Shown here one piece after another: positions 1 to 8,534 of a stretch of DNA of 42,159 nt. Origin of the DNA: an uncultured Lachnospiraceae bacterium (GTDB lineage Bacteria > Bacillota > Clostridia > Lachnospirales > Lachnospiraceae). The notes under the pieces are model-generated. The model saw only the letters and a program-made list of their open reading frames with translations, made no database searches and was not told the DNA's origin. The first letter of the stretch is position 1. The number at the start of each line of letters is the position of its first letter. The DNA lies in the NCBI GenBank assembly GCA_910578345.1, contig CAJTRA010000024.1, positions 1 to 42,159 of the forward strand. Reading direction: 5' to 3'. The translations under genes and the position numbers were made by a program.

Positions 1-1001
1 AAATAGAACTGCGGTCTGTAGTTATTGAAGAAAGGAGTATGACGACCACCCTCGTCTTTCGTCAATACGTAAACCTGAGCCGTAAATTTTCTGTGGCAGG
101 TTACAGAACCGGGTTTTGCAAGAACCTGTCCTCTTTCAATGTCTGTTCTCTGGATACCACGAAGCAGAACACCGATGTTATCACCAGCCTGAGCCTCATC
201 CAGCAGCTTACGGAACATCTCGATACCGGTTACAACAGACTTCTGTGTCTCTTCCTTAACACCGATGATCTCAACGTCATCAGACATATGCAGTGTACCA
301 CGCTCAACTCTACCTGTAGCAACAGTGCCACGGCCTGTGATAGAGAATACATCCTCAACAGGCATAAGGAAAGGCTTATCTGTGTCACGCTGAGGATCCG
401 GGATATACTCGTCAACTGTGCTCATCAGCTCCATGATCTTGTCGCCCCACTCGCTGCTGGGATCTTCCAGAGCCTTCAGAGCGGAACCCTTAACGATCGG
501 GCAATCTGTGAACTCATACTCCTCAAGCTGTTCTGTGATCTCCATCTCAACCAGCTCAAGCAGCTCAGGATCGTCTACCATATCGCACTTGTTCATGAAT
601 ACTACGATATAAGGAACGCCTACCTGACGGGACAGCAGGATGTGCTCTTTCGTCTGAGCCATAACTCCGTCTGTAGCAGCTACAACAAGGATAGCGCCAT
701 CCATCTGTGCAGCACCTGTGATCATGTTCTTAACGTAGTCAGCATGTCCAGGGCAGTCAACGTGAGCATAGTGTCTCTTATCTGTCTCATACTCAACGTG
801 CGCTGTAGAGATCGTGATACCTCTTTCTCTCTCTTCCGGAGCCTTATCGATGTTCTCGAAATCTGTAGCAGTGTTACCTGCAACTCTCTCAGAAAGCACT
901 TTTGTGATTGCTGCTGTCAGTGTTGTCTTACCATGGTCAACGTGACCAATGGTACCGATATTACAATGTGGTTTGTTTCTTTCAAACTTAGCCTTAGCCA
1001 T
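1..1001 (-). CDS. tuf: Elongation factor Tu, N-terminal 333 residues (3' end beyond window)
   Basis: EF-Tu is the GTPase that delivers aminoacyl-tRNA to the ribosomal A site in the cytoplasm. The translated sequence begins MAKAKFERNKPHCNIGTIGH and shows the P-loop GHVDHGKTT, the switch II motif DCPGHADY and the guanine-specificity motif NKCD, followed by the start of domain 2 (GRGTVATGRVERG). The family is about 397 residues, so roughly 60 C-terminal residues lie off the left edge. The ATG at 1001 follows an AAGGAGGA ribosome binding site at about 1008-1015. It is the last gene of the str cluster, 154 bases after fusA, and has its own strong promoter in that gap. Identity is certain; whether a second tuf copy exists cannot be seen. 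Confidence 0.98.
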   Translation of the reverse strand, partial: MAKAKFERNKPHCNIGTIGHVDHGKTTLTAAITKVLSERVAGNTATDFENIDKAPEERERGITISTAHVEYETDKRHYAHVDCPGHADYVKNMITGAAQMDGAILVVAATDGVMAQTKEHILLSRQVGVPYIVVFMNKCDMVDDPELLELVEMEITEQLEEYEFTDCPIVKGSALKALEDPSSEWGDKIMELMSTVDEYIPDPQRDTDKPFLMPVEDVFSITGRGTVATGRVERGTLHMSDDVEIIGVKEETQKSVVTGIEMFRKLLDEAQAGDNIGVLLRGIQRTDIERGQVLAKPGSVTCHRKFTAQVYVLTKDEGGRHTPFFNNYRPQFY

Positions 1002-1062
1002 TTTTAAAGTCCTCCTTAAAAACTAGATACATTAAGATTTTCTGTTCAATCAGCTATCTTTG

Positions 1063-1091
1063 ATTATATTAAAGATTGCCAAGATTTTCAA
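1063..1091 (-). promoter_or_regulatory. Sigma-A promoter for tuf
   Basis: On the minus strand a -35 TTGAAA (1086-1091) is followed by a 17-base spacer and a perfect -10 TATAAT (1063-1068). Predicted start of transcription is near 1056, giving a leader of about 55 bases. A 6-bp inverted repeat ATCTTT/AAAGAT (1056-1061 and 1071-1076) flanks the -10. The promoter allows tuf to be expressed above the level of the upstream fusA operon. Inferred from sequence match only. Confidence 0.8.
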
Positions 1092-1155
1092 GCATTATTT
1101 CGTTTTTCCATCTAAAACATTTGTTTCTTATCTCAAGATAAAATTTCGATACCTT

Positions 1156-3273
1156 TTACTTTGTCTTAGCTGCCAGAACTTTCTCTTGTACGCTCTTCGG
1201 CACCTGCTCATACTTCTCGAAGAACATGGAGTAGTTACCACGGCCCTGTGTCTTGGAACGTAAGTCTGTGGAGTAACCGAACATCTCAGCAAGCGGTACA
1301 TAGCCTTTCACCATCTTGCCGCCGCCGATGTCTTCCATGCCCTCGATCCGGCCACGGCGGGAGTTGATATCGCCGATTACGTCGCCCATATACTCTTCCG
1401 GCATAGTCACCTCGACTTTCATGATTGGCTCAAGCAGAACCGGTCCGGCTTTCTTCATCGCTTCCTTGAAGCACATGGAACCTGCGATGTGGAACGCCAT
1501 CTCGGAGGAGTCTACTTCATGGTAGGTACCGTCATATACATTCGCGTGAACGCCAAGTACCGGGAACCCACCCAAGATACCTGCCTTAGAAGCTTCTTCG
1601 ATACCTTCGCCGACAGCAGGGATATATTCCTTCGGAATCGCACCGCCTACTACGCTGCTCTCAAACTTGAATGTCTCTTCCCCGTTCGGATCCATGGGCT
1701 CGAATTTGACTTTACAATGTCCGTACTGTCCACGACCGCCGGACTGTTTCGCATACTTATATTCCTGATCCACCGGTTTGGTAAAGGTCTCTTTATATGC
1801 AACCTGCGGAGCGCCTACGTTAGCCTCTACCTTGTACTCGCGAAGCAGACGGTCAACGATGATCTCCAGATGCAGCTCACCCATACCTGCAATGATGGTC
1901 TGGCCTGTCTCATGATCTGTGTGTGCACGGAACGTAGGATCTTCCTCGGCAAGTTTTGCCAGTGCTTCTCCCATCTTGCCCTGACCTGCTTTGGTCTTCG
2001 GCTCAATCGCCAGCTCGATAACCGGCTCCGGGAACTCCATGGACTCCAGAATAACAGGATGCTGTTCATCACAAATAGTATCACCTGTTGTCGTGATCTT
2101 AAACCCTACTGCCGCAGCAATATCGCCGGAATATACTTTGTCAAGTTCTGCCCTCTTGTTGGCATGCATTTGCAGGATACGTCCCACACGCTCTTTCTTG
2201 TTCTTCGTTGCATTCAGCACGTAAGAACCGGAGTTAATCGTACCGGAATACACACGGAAGAATGCCAGCTTACCGACAAACGGATCGGCCATGATCTTAA
2301 ACGCCAGTGCGGAGAAAGGTTCTTCATCGGAAGAATGTCTCTCCACCTCGTTGCCGTCGCTGTCTACACCTTTGATCGCAGCAATATCGGTAGGCGCCGG
2401 CATAAACTCCAGGACAGCGTCCAGAAGCTTCTGTACGCCCTTGTTCCTGTATGCGGAACCACAGCATACCGGTACAGCTGTACACTCACAGGTGCCGCGG
2501 CGAAGCGCCGCTTTCAACTGTTCTGTGGAAGGTTCTTCTCCCTCCAGATACATCATGGTAAGATCGTCATCCAGCTCACAGATCTTCTCTACCATTTCAT
2601 CATGATAGAGCTCAGCGTCATCTGCCATATCCTCCGGGATATCTGTGATGGTGATATCTTCACCCTTATCATCATTATAGATGTAGGCTTTCATCTCAAA
2701 AAGATCGATGATCCCCTTAAACTCATCTTCCTTACCGATCGGTAACTGAAGAATGATCGCATTTTTACCCAGTCTCGTTCTGATCTGCTCTACGGCGCCG
2801 AAGAAATTGGCGCCCAGAATGTCCATCTTATTGATGAACGCCATTCTCGGAACATTGTAGGTATCAGCCTGTCTCCACACATTCTCTGACTGCGGCTCAA
2901 CACCACCCTTCGCACAGAATACGCCTACAGCGCCATCCAGTACACGGAGGGAACGCTCAACTTCTACAGTAAAGTCAACGTGACCGGGAGTGTCGATAAT
3001 ATTAATACGGTGCTCTAACGCGCCCGGCTTCGGTTTACAGTTCTCTTCCAAAGTCCAGTGGCATGTCGTAGCGGCCGATGTGATCGTGATACCTCTTTCC
3101 TGCTCCTGCTCCATCCAGTCCATGGTCGCAGTGCCTTCATGAGTGTCACCGATCTTATAGTTTACGCCAGTGTAATACAGGATACGCTCAGTCAATGTGG
3201 TCTTACCGGCATCGATATGCGCCATAATACCTATATTTCTGGTTCTCTCTAACGGATATTCTCTTCCAGCCAA
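1156..3273 (-). CDS. fusA: Elongation factor G
   Basis: EF-G is the translocase GTPase that moves tRNA and mRNA through the ribosome. At 705 residues it has full family length. It shows the P-loop AHIDAGKTT, DTPGHVDF (switch II) and NKMD, with domains II-V following through the typical GRGQYGH and GYSTDLRS motifs. The start is a TTG codon at 3273-3271 (MAGREYPLERTRNIG), preceded at 7 bases by AAGGAGGA; no ATG precedes the conserved N-terminus. It lies between rpsG and tuf as in the classical str operon. Identity is certain; the TTG start is directly visible. Confidence 0.98.
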   Translation of the reverse strand: MAGREYPLERTRNIGIMAHIDAGKTTLTERILYYTGVNYKIGDTHEGTATMDWMEQEQERGITITSAATTCHWTLEENCKPKPGALEHRINIIDTPGHVDFTVEVERSLRVLDGAVGVFCAKGGVEPQSENVWRQADTYNVPRMAFINKMDILGANFFGAVEQIRTRLGKNAIILQLPIGKEDEFKGIIDLFEMKAYIYNDDKGEDITITDIPEDMADDAELYHDEMVEKICELDDDLTMMYLEGEEPSTEQLKAALRRGTCECTAVPVCCGSAYRNKGVQKLLDAVLEFMPAPTDIAAIKGVDSDGNEVERHSSDEEPFSALAFKIMADPFVGKLAFFRVYSGTINSGSYVLNATKNKKERVGRILQMHANKRAELDKVYSGDIAAAVGFKITTTGDTICDEQHPVILESMEFPEPVIELAIEPKTKAGQGKMGEALAKLAEEDPTFRAHTDHETGQTIIAGMGELHLEIIVDRLLREYKVEANVGAPQVAYKETFTKPVDQEYKYAKQSGGRGQYGHCKVKFEPMDPNGEETFKFESSVVGGAIPKEYIPAVGEGIEEASKAGILGGFPVLGVHANVYDGTYHEVDSSEMAFHIAGSMCFKEAMKKAGPVLLEPIMKVEVTMPEEYMGDVIGDINSRRGRIEGMEDIGGGKMVKGYVPLAEMFGYSTDLRSKTQGRGNYSMFFEKYEQVPKSVQEKVLAAKTK

Positions 3274-3309
3274 GGTTTTTTCCTCCTTATAAAAATAAAC
3301 AACACGGTA

Positions 3310-3390
3310 GAAATCTTCCGATTTCTTTCAGACAAAAAGATAGATTTTCTCAGACAGCATACTTTGCCGGCTTAGTAAATCTTTTTGTCT
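3310..3390 (-). repeat. Two hairpins in the rpsG-fusA intergenic region
   Basis: A perfect 12-bp inverted repeat (AGACAAAAAGAT at 3330-3341 and its complement at 3379-3390) can fold the mRNA just after rpsG. A compact 6-bp hairpin with a 4-base loop (GAAATC/GATTTC, 3310-3325) follows just before the fusA ribosome binding site. Neither is followed by a U-run, so they do not look like intrinsic terminators. They may be mRNA processing or stability elements; function is inferred. Confidence 0.55.
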
Positions 3391-3392
3391 TT

Positions 3393-3863
3393 TTAGAAGC
3401 GATAATGTGCAAATGCCTTGTTAGCCTCTGCCATCTTATGCATGTCTTCTTTTCTCTTAACGGCTGCGCCGGTATTGTTCGACGCATCCAGAATCTCATT
3501 GGCAAGTCTCTCTTCCATGGTCTTCTCGCCTCTCTTACGAGAGAACATTACCAACCAGCGAAGTCCCAGAGCCTGGCGTCTGTCCGGACGCACTTCGATC
3601 GGCACCTGATAGGTCGCACCGCCGATACGTCTTGCCTTAACCTCCAGAACAGGCATGATATTGTTCATAGCCTCCTCGAATACGTCAAGCGCCGGCTTAC
3701 CTGCCTTATTCTCTACGCGGGCAAATGCTCCGTATACAATCTTCTGTGCTACACCCTTCTTGCCGTCCAACATGATGTTGTTGATCAGCTTGGTAACCAC
3801 CTTATTATTGTATAAAGGATCTGCCAATACATCTCTCTTTGCAATATGTCCTTTACGTGGCAC
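3393..3863 (-). CDS. rpsG: 30S ribosomal protein S7
   Basis: S7 is a primary 16S rRNA-binding protein that nucleates assembly of the 30S head. The 156-residue protein matches family length and has the typical N-terminus MPRKGHIAKRDVLADP, the central ARRIGGATYQVP segment and the C-terminal KMAEANKAFAHYRF. An AAGGAGGGAAGAAAC stretch places the ribosome binding site before the ATG at 3863. It lies between rpsL (229-base gap) and fusA, the conserved str order. In enterobacteria S7 represses translation by binding the S12-S7 gap; whether the long gap here plays that part is unknown. Confidence 0.98.
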   Translation of the reverse strand: MPRKGHIAKRDVLADPLYNNKVVTKLINNIMLDGKKGVAQKIVYGAFARVENKAGKPALDVFEEAMNNIMPVLEVKARRIGGATYQVPIEVRPDRRQALGLRWLVMFSRKRGEKTMEERLANEILDASNNTGAAVKRKEDMHKMAEANKAFAHYRF

Positions 3864-4092
3864 GTTTCTTCCCTCCTTATTATCATTAATAATTCATCGG
3901 TACTCACATGTGTCCTCTAATTCAATGTGTTCGTGCGGTTTCCTGCAGTCAGCGGTCTTTGCCGCTTATGATCTATACTAAGAATCCCAACACTAAATTA
4001 GTTCTGTTTGTGGTCCTGAAATTCACAACCCATCGCCTGCTTAGCCCGTAAGTTTGCTCCGCGAACTTACCAAGTTAAATTACGAAGTAATT
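3864..4092 (-). other. rpsL-rpsG intergenic region with small hairpins
   Basis: This 229-base gap between S12 and S7 has no credible ORF. On the coding strand it contains a 7-bp hairpin GTAAGTT/AACTTAC shortly after the rpsL stop and a GCGG/CCGC hairpin in its middle. I see no convincing sigma-A promoter or U-run terminator, so rpsL and rpsG are probably co-transcribed. The length and structure make it a candidate for S7 autogenous control, which is inference from the E. coli str operon. Confidence 0.4.
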
Positions 4093-4512
4093 TTACTTGC
4101 TGGCTTTAGGTCTCTTGGCGCCGTACTTGGAACGAGCCTGCCGTCTGTTAGCAACACCAGCCGTATCAAGAGTACCTCTGATAATGTGGTATCTTGTACC
4201 AGGTAAGTCTTTTACTCTTCCGCCGCGGATCAGAACAACGCTGTGCTCCTGCAGGTTATGACCTTCACCCGGAATGTAGCTTGTCACTTCGATTCCGTTG
4301 GAAAGACGTACTCTGGCGATCTTTCTGAGCGCTGAGTTAGGCTTCTTAGGAGTTGCTGTCTTGACAGCCGTGCAGACACCTCTCTTCTGCGGAGAAGTTG
4401 TGTCGATCGCGGTCTTGTGAAGGGAGTTGTAGCCTTTCAGCAAAGCCGGTGCTGTTGACTTCTTTACAGATGTCTGACGTCCTTTTCTAACTAACTGGTT
4501 AAATGTTGGCAT
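4093..4512 (-). CDS. rpsL: 30S ribosomal protein S12
   Basis: S12 lies at the decoding centre and helps control accuracy. With the start at ATG 4512 (MPTFNQLVRKGR) the protein is 139 residues, the standard length. A GTG three codons upstream overlaps the AGGAGG ribosome binding site and cannot be the start. The TPKKPNSALRK and GGRVKDLPGTRYH segments carry the usual lysines (equivalent to E. coli Lys43 and Lys88), so S12-based streptomycin resistance is not predicted. It is the first gene of the str operon and has its own promoter upstream. Confidence 0.98.
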   Translation of the reverse strand: MPTFNQLVRKGRQTSVKKSTAPALLKGYNSLHKTAIDTTSPQKRGVCTAVKTATPKKPNSALRKIARVRLSNGIEVTSYIPGEGHNLQEHSVVLIRGGRVKDLPGTRYHIIRGTLDTAGVANRRQARSKYGAKRPKASK

Positions 4513-4564
4513 TCTTTTCACCTCCTGTTAAAATAAATGAACCCTATGCGTATCTGCGCATAAC

Positions 4565-4621
4565 AAAAAAATGCATTCACACGCACTAAATTAGTATACT
4601 TGCATGTGAATGCATTGTCAA
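4565..4621 (-). promoter_or_regulatory. rpsL promoter nested in an intrinsic terminator
   Basis: The minus strand carries a consensus promoter: -35 TTGACA (4616-4621), a 17-base spacer and -10 TATACT (4593-4598), with a start near 4586. A perfect 11-bp inverted repeat, ATGCATTCACA and its complement (4605-4615 and 4571-4581), encloses the -10 and is followed by a run of T (4565-4571). RNA reading through from rpoC can form the whole hairpin and should terminate. RNA started at this promoter lacks the 5' arm and should not. Promoter and hairpin are directly seen; the insulating behaviour is inferred. Confidence 0.82.
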
Positions 4622-4733
4622 CCTATTTTCTTTAAAATCTCGGTAATATCGTAACTTTCGGCACTGATTCAGACAAATCTGCTTTTACCGCGCTGCCTGT
4701 GTCATGCAACGGCATACCTCCGCCCGCCCGAAT

Positions 4734-7700
4734 TTACTCTACGATCTCAAACTCTTCTTCGGCGCTTTCTACTTCTTCGTCTTCCAGTTCTTCCTCCAGA
4801 TTAAATGCCTCTGTCTCAATGTCGATCAGCTCATCTTCCTCCTCCGTTTCCGCAGGAATCTCAAATCTGGGCCTTCTGGCAAATCCGTCATCAAAACGCA
4901 GCTCATTCTCCACTGCCAGACGGCTGAGCAGGTTTTCATCTGTGCTCAATCTGGTATCACGATACCGCTTCATACCTGTTCCTGCAGGAATCAGCTTACC
5001 GATGATAACGTTCTCTTTCAGACCGATCAGGGAATCTACTTTGCCCTTGATCGCTGCTTCTGTCAGTACTTTCGTAGTCTCCTGGAAAGATGCCGCTGAC
5101 AGGAAGGAATCTGTGGCAAGCGCCGCTTTTGTGATACCAAGAAGGATCTGTTTACCTTCTGCCGGCTCCTTTTCTTCCTTGATCAGCTTCTCATTCATAT
5201 CCTCATAATCCAGGACATCTACCAGCGTACCCGGCAGGAAATCTGTATCGCCGCTGTTCTCAATCCGAACTTTCTTGAGCATCTGACGCACGATGACTTC
5301 GATATGCTTATCAGCGATATCAACACCCTGCAAGCGGTAAACACGCTGTACCTCACGGAGCATGTAATCCTGCACCGCACGGATACCCTTGATCTTCAAC
5401 AAATCATGCGGGTTTACGCTGCCTTCTGTCAGCTCATCCCCGGCCTCTAACACAGCGCCGTCCATGATCTTGATTCTGGAACCATAAGAGATCAGGTATG
5501 TCTTAGACTCGCCTGTCTCGTCATTTGTGATCACGATCTCTCGTTTCTTCTTTGTATCTTTGATCGTCGCCACACCGCCAAACTCTGCGATGATCGCAAG
5601 GCCCTTCGGCTTACGGGCTTCAAACAGCTCCTCAACACGGGGAAGACCCTGTGTGATATCGTCGCCGGCCACACCGCCTGTATGGAAGGTACGCATGGTA
5701 AGCTGTGTACCGGGCTCACCGATGGACTGTGCCGCAATAATACCGACAGCCTCACCGACCTGCACTGCCTCGCCTGTAGCCATGTTTGCACCATAGCATT
5801 TTGCGCAGATACCCACATGGGAACGACAGGTCAGGATCGTGCGGATCTTAACTTCTTCAATCGGCTCACCCATCTCATTCACGCCGGCGCTCAAGATTCT
5901 TGCAGCACGTGCAGGCGTGATCATATGATTTCTCTTGACGATCATCCTGCCGTCTTTGTCTTTGATATCCTCGCAGGAGAAACGGCCGGTGATTCTGTCG
6001 CTTAATCCCTCGATCGTCTCCTTGCCATCCATGAAAGCTTTCACCGTAATACCCGGAATCTCTTCTCTGCCCTCAGAGCAGTCCGTCTCTCGGATGATCA
6101 GTTCCTGTGATACATCAACCATACGCCTGGTCAGATAACCGGAGTCGGCTGTACGCAGCGCTGTGTCGGAAAGTCCTTTCCGCGCACCATGAGCAGACAT
6201 AAAGTATTCCAGTACATCCAGTCCTTCACGGAAATTAGACTTAATCGGCAGCTCGATCGTTCTGCCTGTCGTGTCTGCCATCAGTCCACGCATACCTGCC
6301 AGCTGCTTGATCTGCTGATTGGAACCACGGGCGCCGGAGTCAGCCATCATGAAGATATTGTTATATTTATCCAGCCCCGACAGAAGTACATCTGTCAGCT
6401 CCTTATCTGTCTCATTCCACGTCTCGACAACTGCACGATATCTCTCTTCCTCCGTGATCAGGCCGCGCCTGAAGTTCATGGAGATCTTATCTACCGTAGC
6501 CTGTGCCTCTTCCAGCATCTCCGCCTTTCTGGCCGGTACGGTCATATCGGAAATGGAAACGGTCATCGCCGCCCTGGTAGAATACTTATAACCTGTCGCC
6601 TTGATCAGGTCCAATACTTCCGCCGTCCTTACTGCCCCGTGAATGTTGATGACCTTCTCCAGGATCTGTTTCAACTGCTTCTTGCCTACATGGAAATCCA
6701 CTTCCAGTTTCAGCAGATCTTCCGGATTCGTTCTGTCCACATACCCCAGATCCTGTGGAAGGATCTCGTTGAACAGGAATCTTCCCAAAGTTGACTCTAC
6801 ATTGCCTGTCACCACCTGGCCGTCCGGCGTCTGTTTGGTAACTCTTACTGTAATCCTGGTGTGCAGCGTACATGCGCCATTCTCATATGCCAGGATCGCT
6901 TCATTGACGTTCTTGAAGAATTTGCCTTCTCCGACAGCTCCCGGTCTCTCCTGGGTCAGATAATAGATCCCAAGTACCATATCCTGAGACGGCACTGCCA
7001 CCGGACCGCCGTCCGACGGTTTCAACAGGTTATTCGGAGAAAGCAGCAGGAATCTGCACTCCGCCTGCGCTTCCACCGACAGCGGAAGATGCACTGCCAT
7101 CTGGTCGCCGTCAAAGTCAGCATTAAAAGCGGTACATACAAGAGGATGCAGCTTGATCGCCTTACCCTCTACCAGAATCGGCTCGAAAGCCTGAATTCCA
7201 AGTCTGTGCAGTGTAGGAGCGCGGTTCAGCATAACCGGATGCTCTTTGATCACTTCCTCCAGTACGTCCCACACCTGCGTATCCAATCTCTCAACCAGTT
7301 TCTTGGCATTCTTAATATTCTGTGAAATGCCTCTGGAAACCAGCTCTTTCATCACAAAAGGTTTGAATAGCTCGATCGCCATCTCCTTCGGCAGACCGCA
7401 CTGATAGATCTTGAGTTCCGGACCGACCACGATAACGGAACGGCCAGAATAGTCCACACGCTTTCCTAACAGGTTCTGACGGAAACGGCCGGATTTTCCT
7501 TTTAACATATCAGACAGGGATTTGAGCGCCCTGTTGCCAGGACCCGTTACGGGACGTCCTCTTCTGCCATTGTCGATCAAAGCATCCACTGCTTCCTGCA
7601 GCATTCTCTTCTCATTGCGGACAATAATATCCGGCGCGCCCAGCTCTAACAGTCGTTTCAGCCGGTTATTTCTGTTGATGATCCTTCTATATAAATCATT

Positions 7701-8489
7701 CAAGTCACTGGTCGCGAAACGACCGCCGTCCAACTGTACCATAGGGCGCAGATCCGGCGGAATGACCGGGATCGCATCCATGATCATCCACTCTGGCTGG
7801 TTACCGGACTCCCGGAATGCTTCCACTACTTCCAGTCTCTTGATGATACGGGCACGCTTCTGTCCTGTAGAATCTCTCAGCCCTTCTTTCAGTTCCACGG
7901 CTTCTGTCTCCAGGTCGATCGCCTGCAGCAGTTCTTTGATCGCCTCCGCTCCCATGCCGACACGGAATTTATTGCCCCATGTTTCTCTGGCATCCTGGTA
8001 TTCCTTCTCGGAGAGAACCTGCTTGTATTCTAAGTCACTCTCGCCGCCATCCAGCACAATGTAAGACGCAAAATAAAGCACCTTCTCCAGCACTCTCGGA
8101 GACAGATCCAGGATCAGCCCCATACGGCTCGGAATTCCTTTAAAATACCAGATATGGGAAACCGGCGCTGCCAGCTCAATATGACCCATGCGCTCTCTGC
8201 GGACACTGGACTTCGTCACCTCAACGCCGCATCTGTCGCAGACTACACCCTTATATCTGATCTTCTTATACTTACCGCAGTGACACTCCCAGTCCTTGCT
8301 GGGTCCGAAGATCTTCTCACAGAAAAGACCTTCCTTCTCAGGTTTTAACGTTCTGTAGTTGATCGTTTCAGGTTTGGTAACCTCTCCCCTGGACCACTCT
8401 CTGATCTTCTCAGGGGATGCCAATCCGATCTTAATCGCATCGAATGTCATAGGTTGATAAGTTTCTTGTTTCATATCTGACATCTTCAA
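4734..8489 (-). CDS. rpoC: DNA-directed RNA polymerase subunit beta'
   Basis: This is the catalytic large subunit of RNA polymerase. The 1251-residue product has the N-terminal zinc site (Cys69, Cys71, Cys84, Cys87), the absolutely conserved Mg-binding NADFDGD near residues 455-461, the trigger-loop region TFHTGGVAGDDITQGLP near 925-945 and the second zinc cluster CRSHVGICAKC. The C-terminus is an acidic Glu/Asp-rich tail of about 40 residues. The start is either TTG at 8489, which is 8 bases from GGAAGGAG, or ATG at 8483 (MSDMKQETY); spacing favours TTG. It follows rpoB by 45 bases and is surely co-transcribed with it. Confidence 0.97.
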   Translation of the reverse strand: MKMSDMKQETYQPMTFDAIKIGLASPEKIREWSRGEVTKPETINYRTLKPEKEGLFCEKIFGPSKDWECHCGKYKKIRYKGVVCDRCGVEVTKSSVRRERMGHIELAAPVSHIWYFKGIPSRMGLILDLSPRVLEKVLYFASYIVLDGGESDLEYKQVLSEKEYQDARETWGNKFRVGMGAEAIKELLQAIDLETEAVELKEGLRDSTGQKRARIIKRLEVVEAFRESGNQPEWMIMDAIPVIPPDLRPMVQLDGGRFATSDLNDLYRRIINRNNRLKRLLELGAPDIIVRNEKRMLQEAVDALIDNGRRGRPVTGPGNRALKSLSDMLKGKSGRFRQNLLGKRVDYSGRSVIVVGPELKIYQCGLPKEMAIELFKPFVMKELVSRGISQNIKNAKKLVERLDTQVWDVLEEVIKEHPVMLNRAPTLHRLGIQAFEPILVEGKAIKLHPLVCTAFNADFDGDQMAVHLPLSVEAQAECRFLLLSPNNLLKPSDGGPVAVPSQDMVLGIYYLTQERPGAVGEGKFFKNVNEAILAYENGACTLHTRITVRVTKQTPDGQVVTGNVESTLGRFLFNEILPQDLGYVDRTNPEDLLKLEVDFHVGKKQLKQILEKVINIHGAVRTAEVLDLIKATGYKYSTRAAMTVSISDMTVPARKAEMLEEAQATVDKISMNFRRGLITEEERYRAVVETWNETDKELTDVLLSGLDKYNNIFMMADSGARGSNQQIKQLAGMRGLMADTTGRTIELPIKSNFREGLDVLEYFMSAHGARKGLSDTALRTADSGYLTRRMVDVSQELIIRETDCSEGREEIPGITVKAFMDGKETIEGLSDRITGRFSCEDIKDKDGRMIVKRNHMITPARAARILSAGVNEMGEPIEEVKIRTILTCRSHVGICAKCYGANMATGEAVQVGEAVGIIAAQSIGEPGTQLTMRTFHTGGVAGDDITQGLPRVEELFEARKPKGLAIIAEFGGVATIKDTKKKREIVITNDETGESKTYLISYGSRIKIMDGAVLEAGDELTEGSVNPHDLLKIKGIRAVQDYMLREVQRVYRLQGVDIADKHIEVIVRQMLKKVRIENSGDTDFLPGTLVDVLDYEDMNEKLIKEEKEPAEGKQILLGITKAALATDSFLSAASFQETTKVLTEAAIKGKVDSLIGLKENVIIGKLIPAGTGMKRYRDTRLSTDENLLSRLAVENELRFDDGFARRPRFEIPAETEEEDELIDIETEAFNLEEELEDEEVESAEEEFEIVE

Positions 8490-8534
8490 TCACCATGCTC
8501 CTTCCAGATTATCATAACGATTCTATCCCTGATC

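Noticed and set aside
39..1007. Long plus-strand open frame opposite tuf
   Set aside because: It is the antisense shadow of EF-Tu, whose conserved codons keep the frame open; no ribosome binding site or family similarity.
1489..2745. 418-codon plus-strand open frame opposite fusA
   Set aside because: Shadow of EF-G; Cys/His/Leu-rich composition typical of antisense translation.
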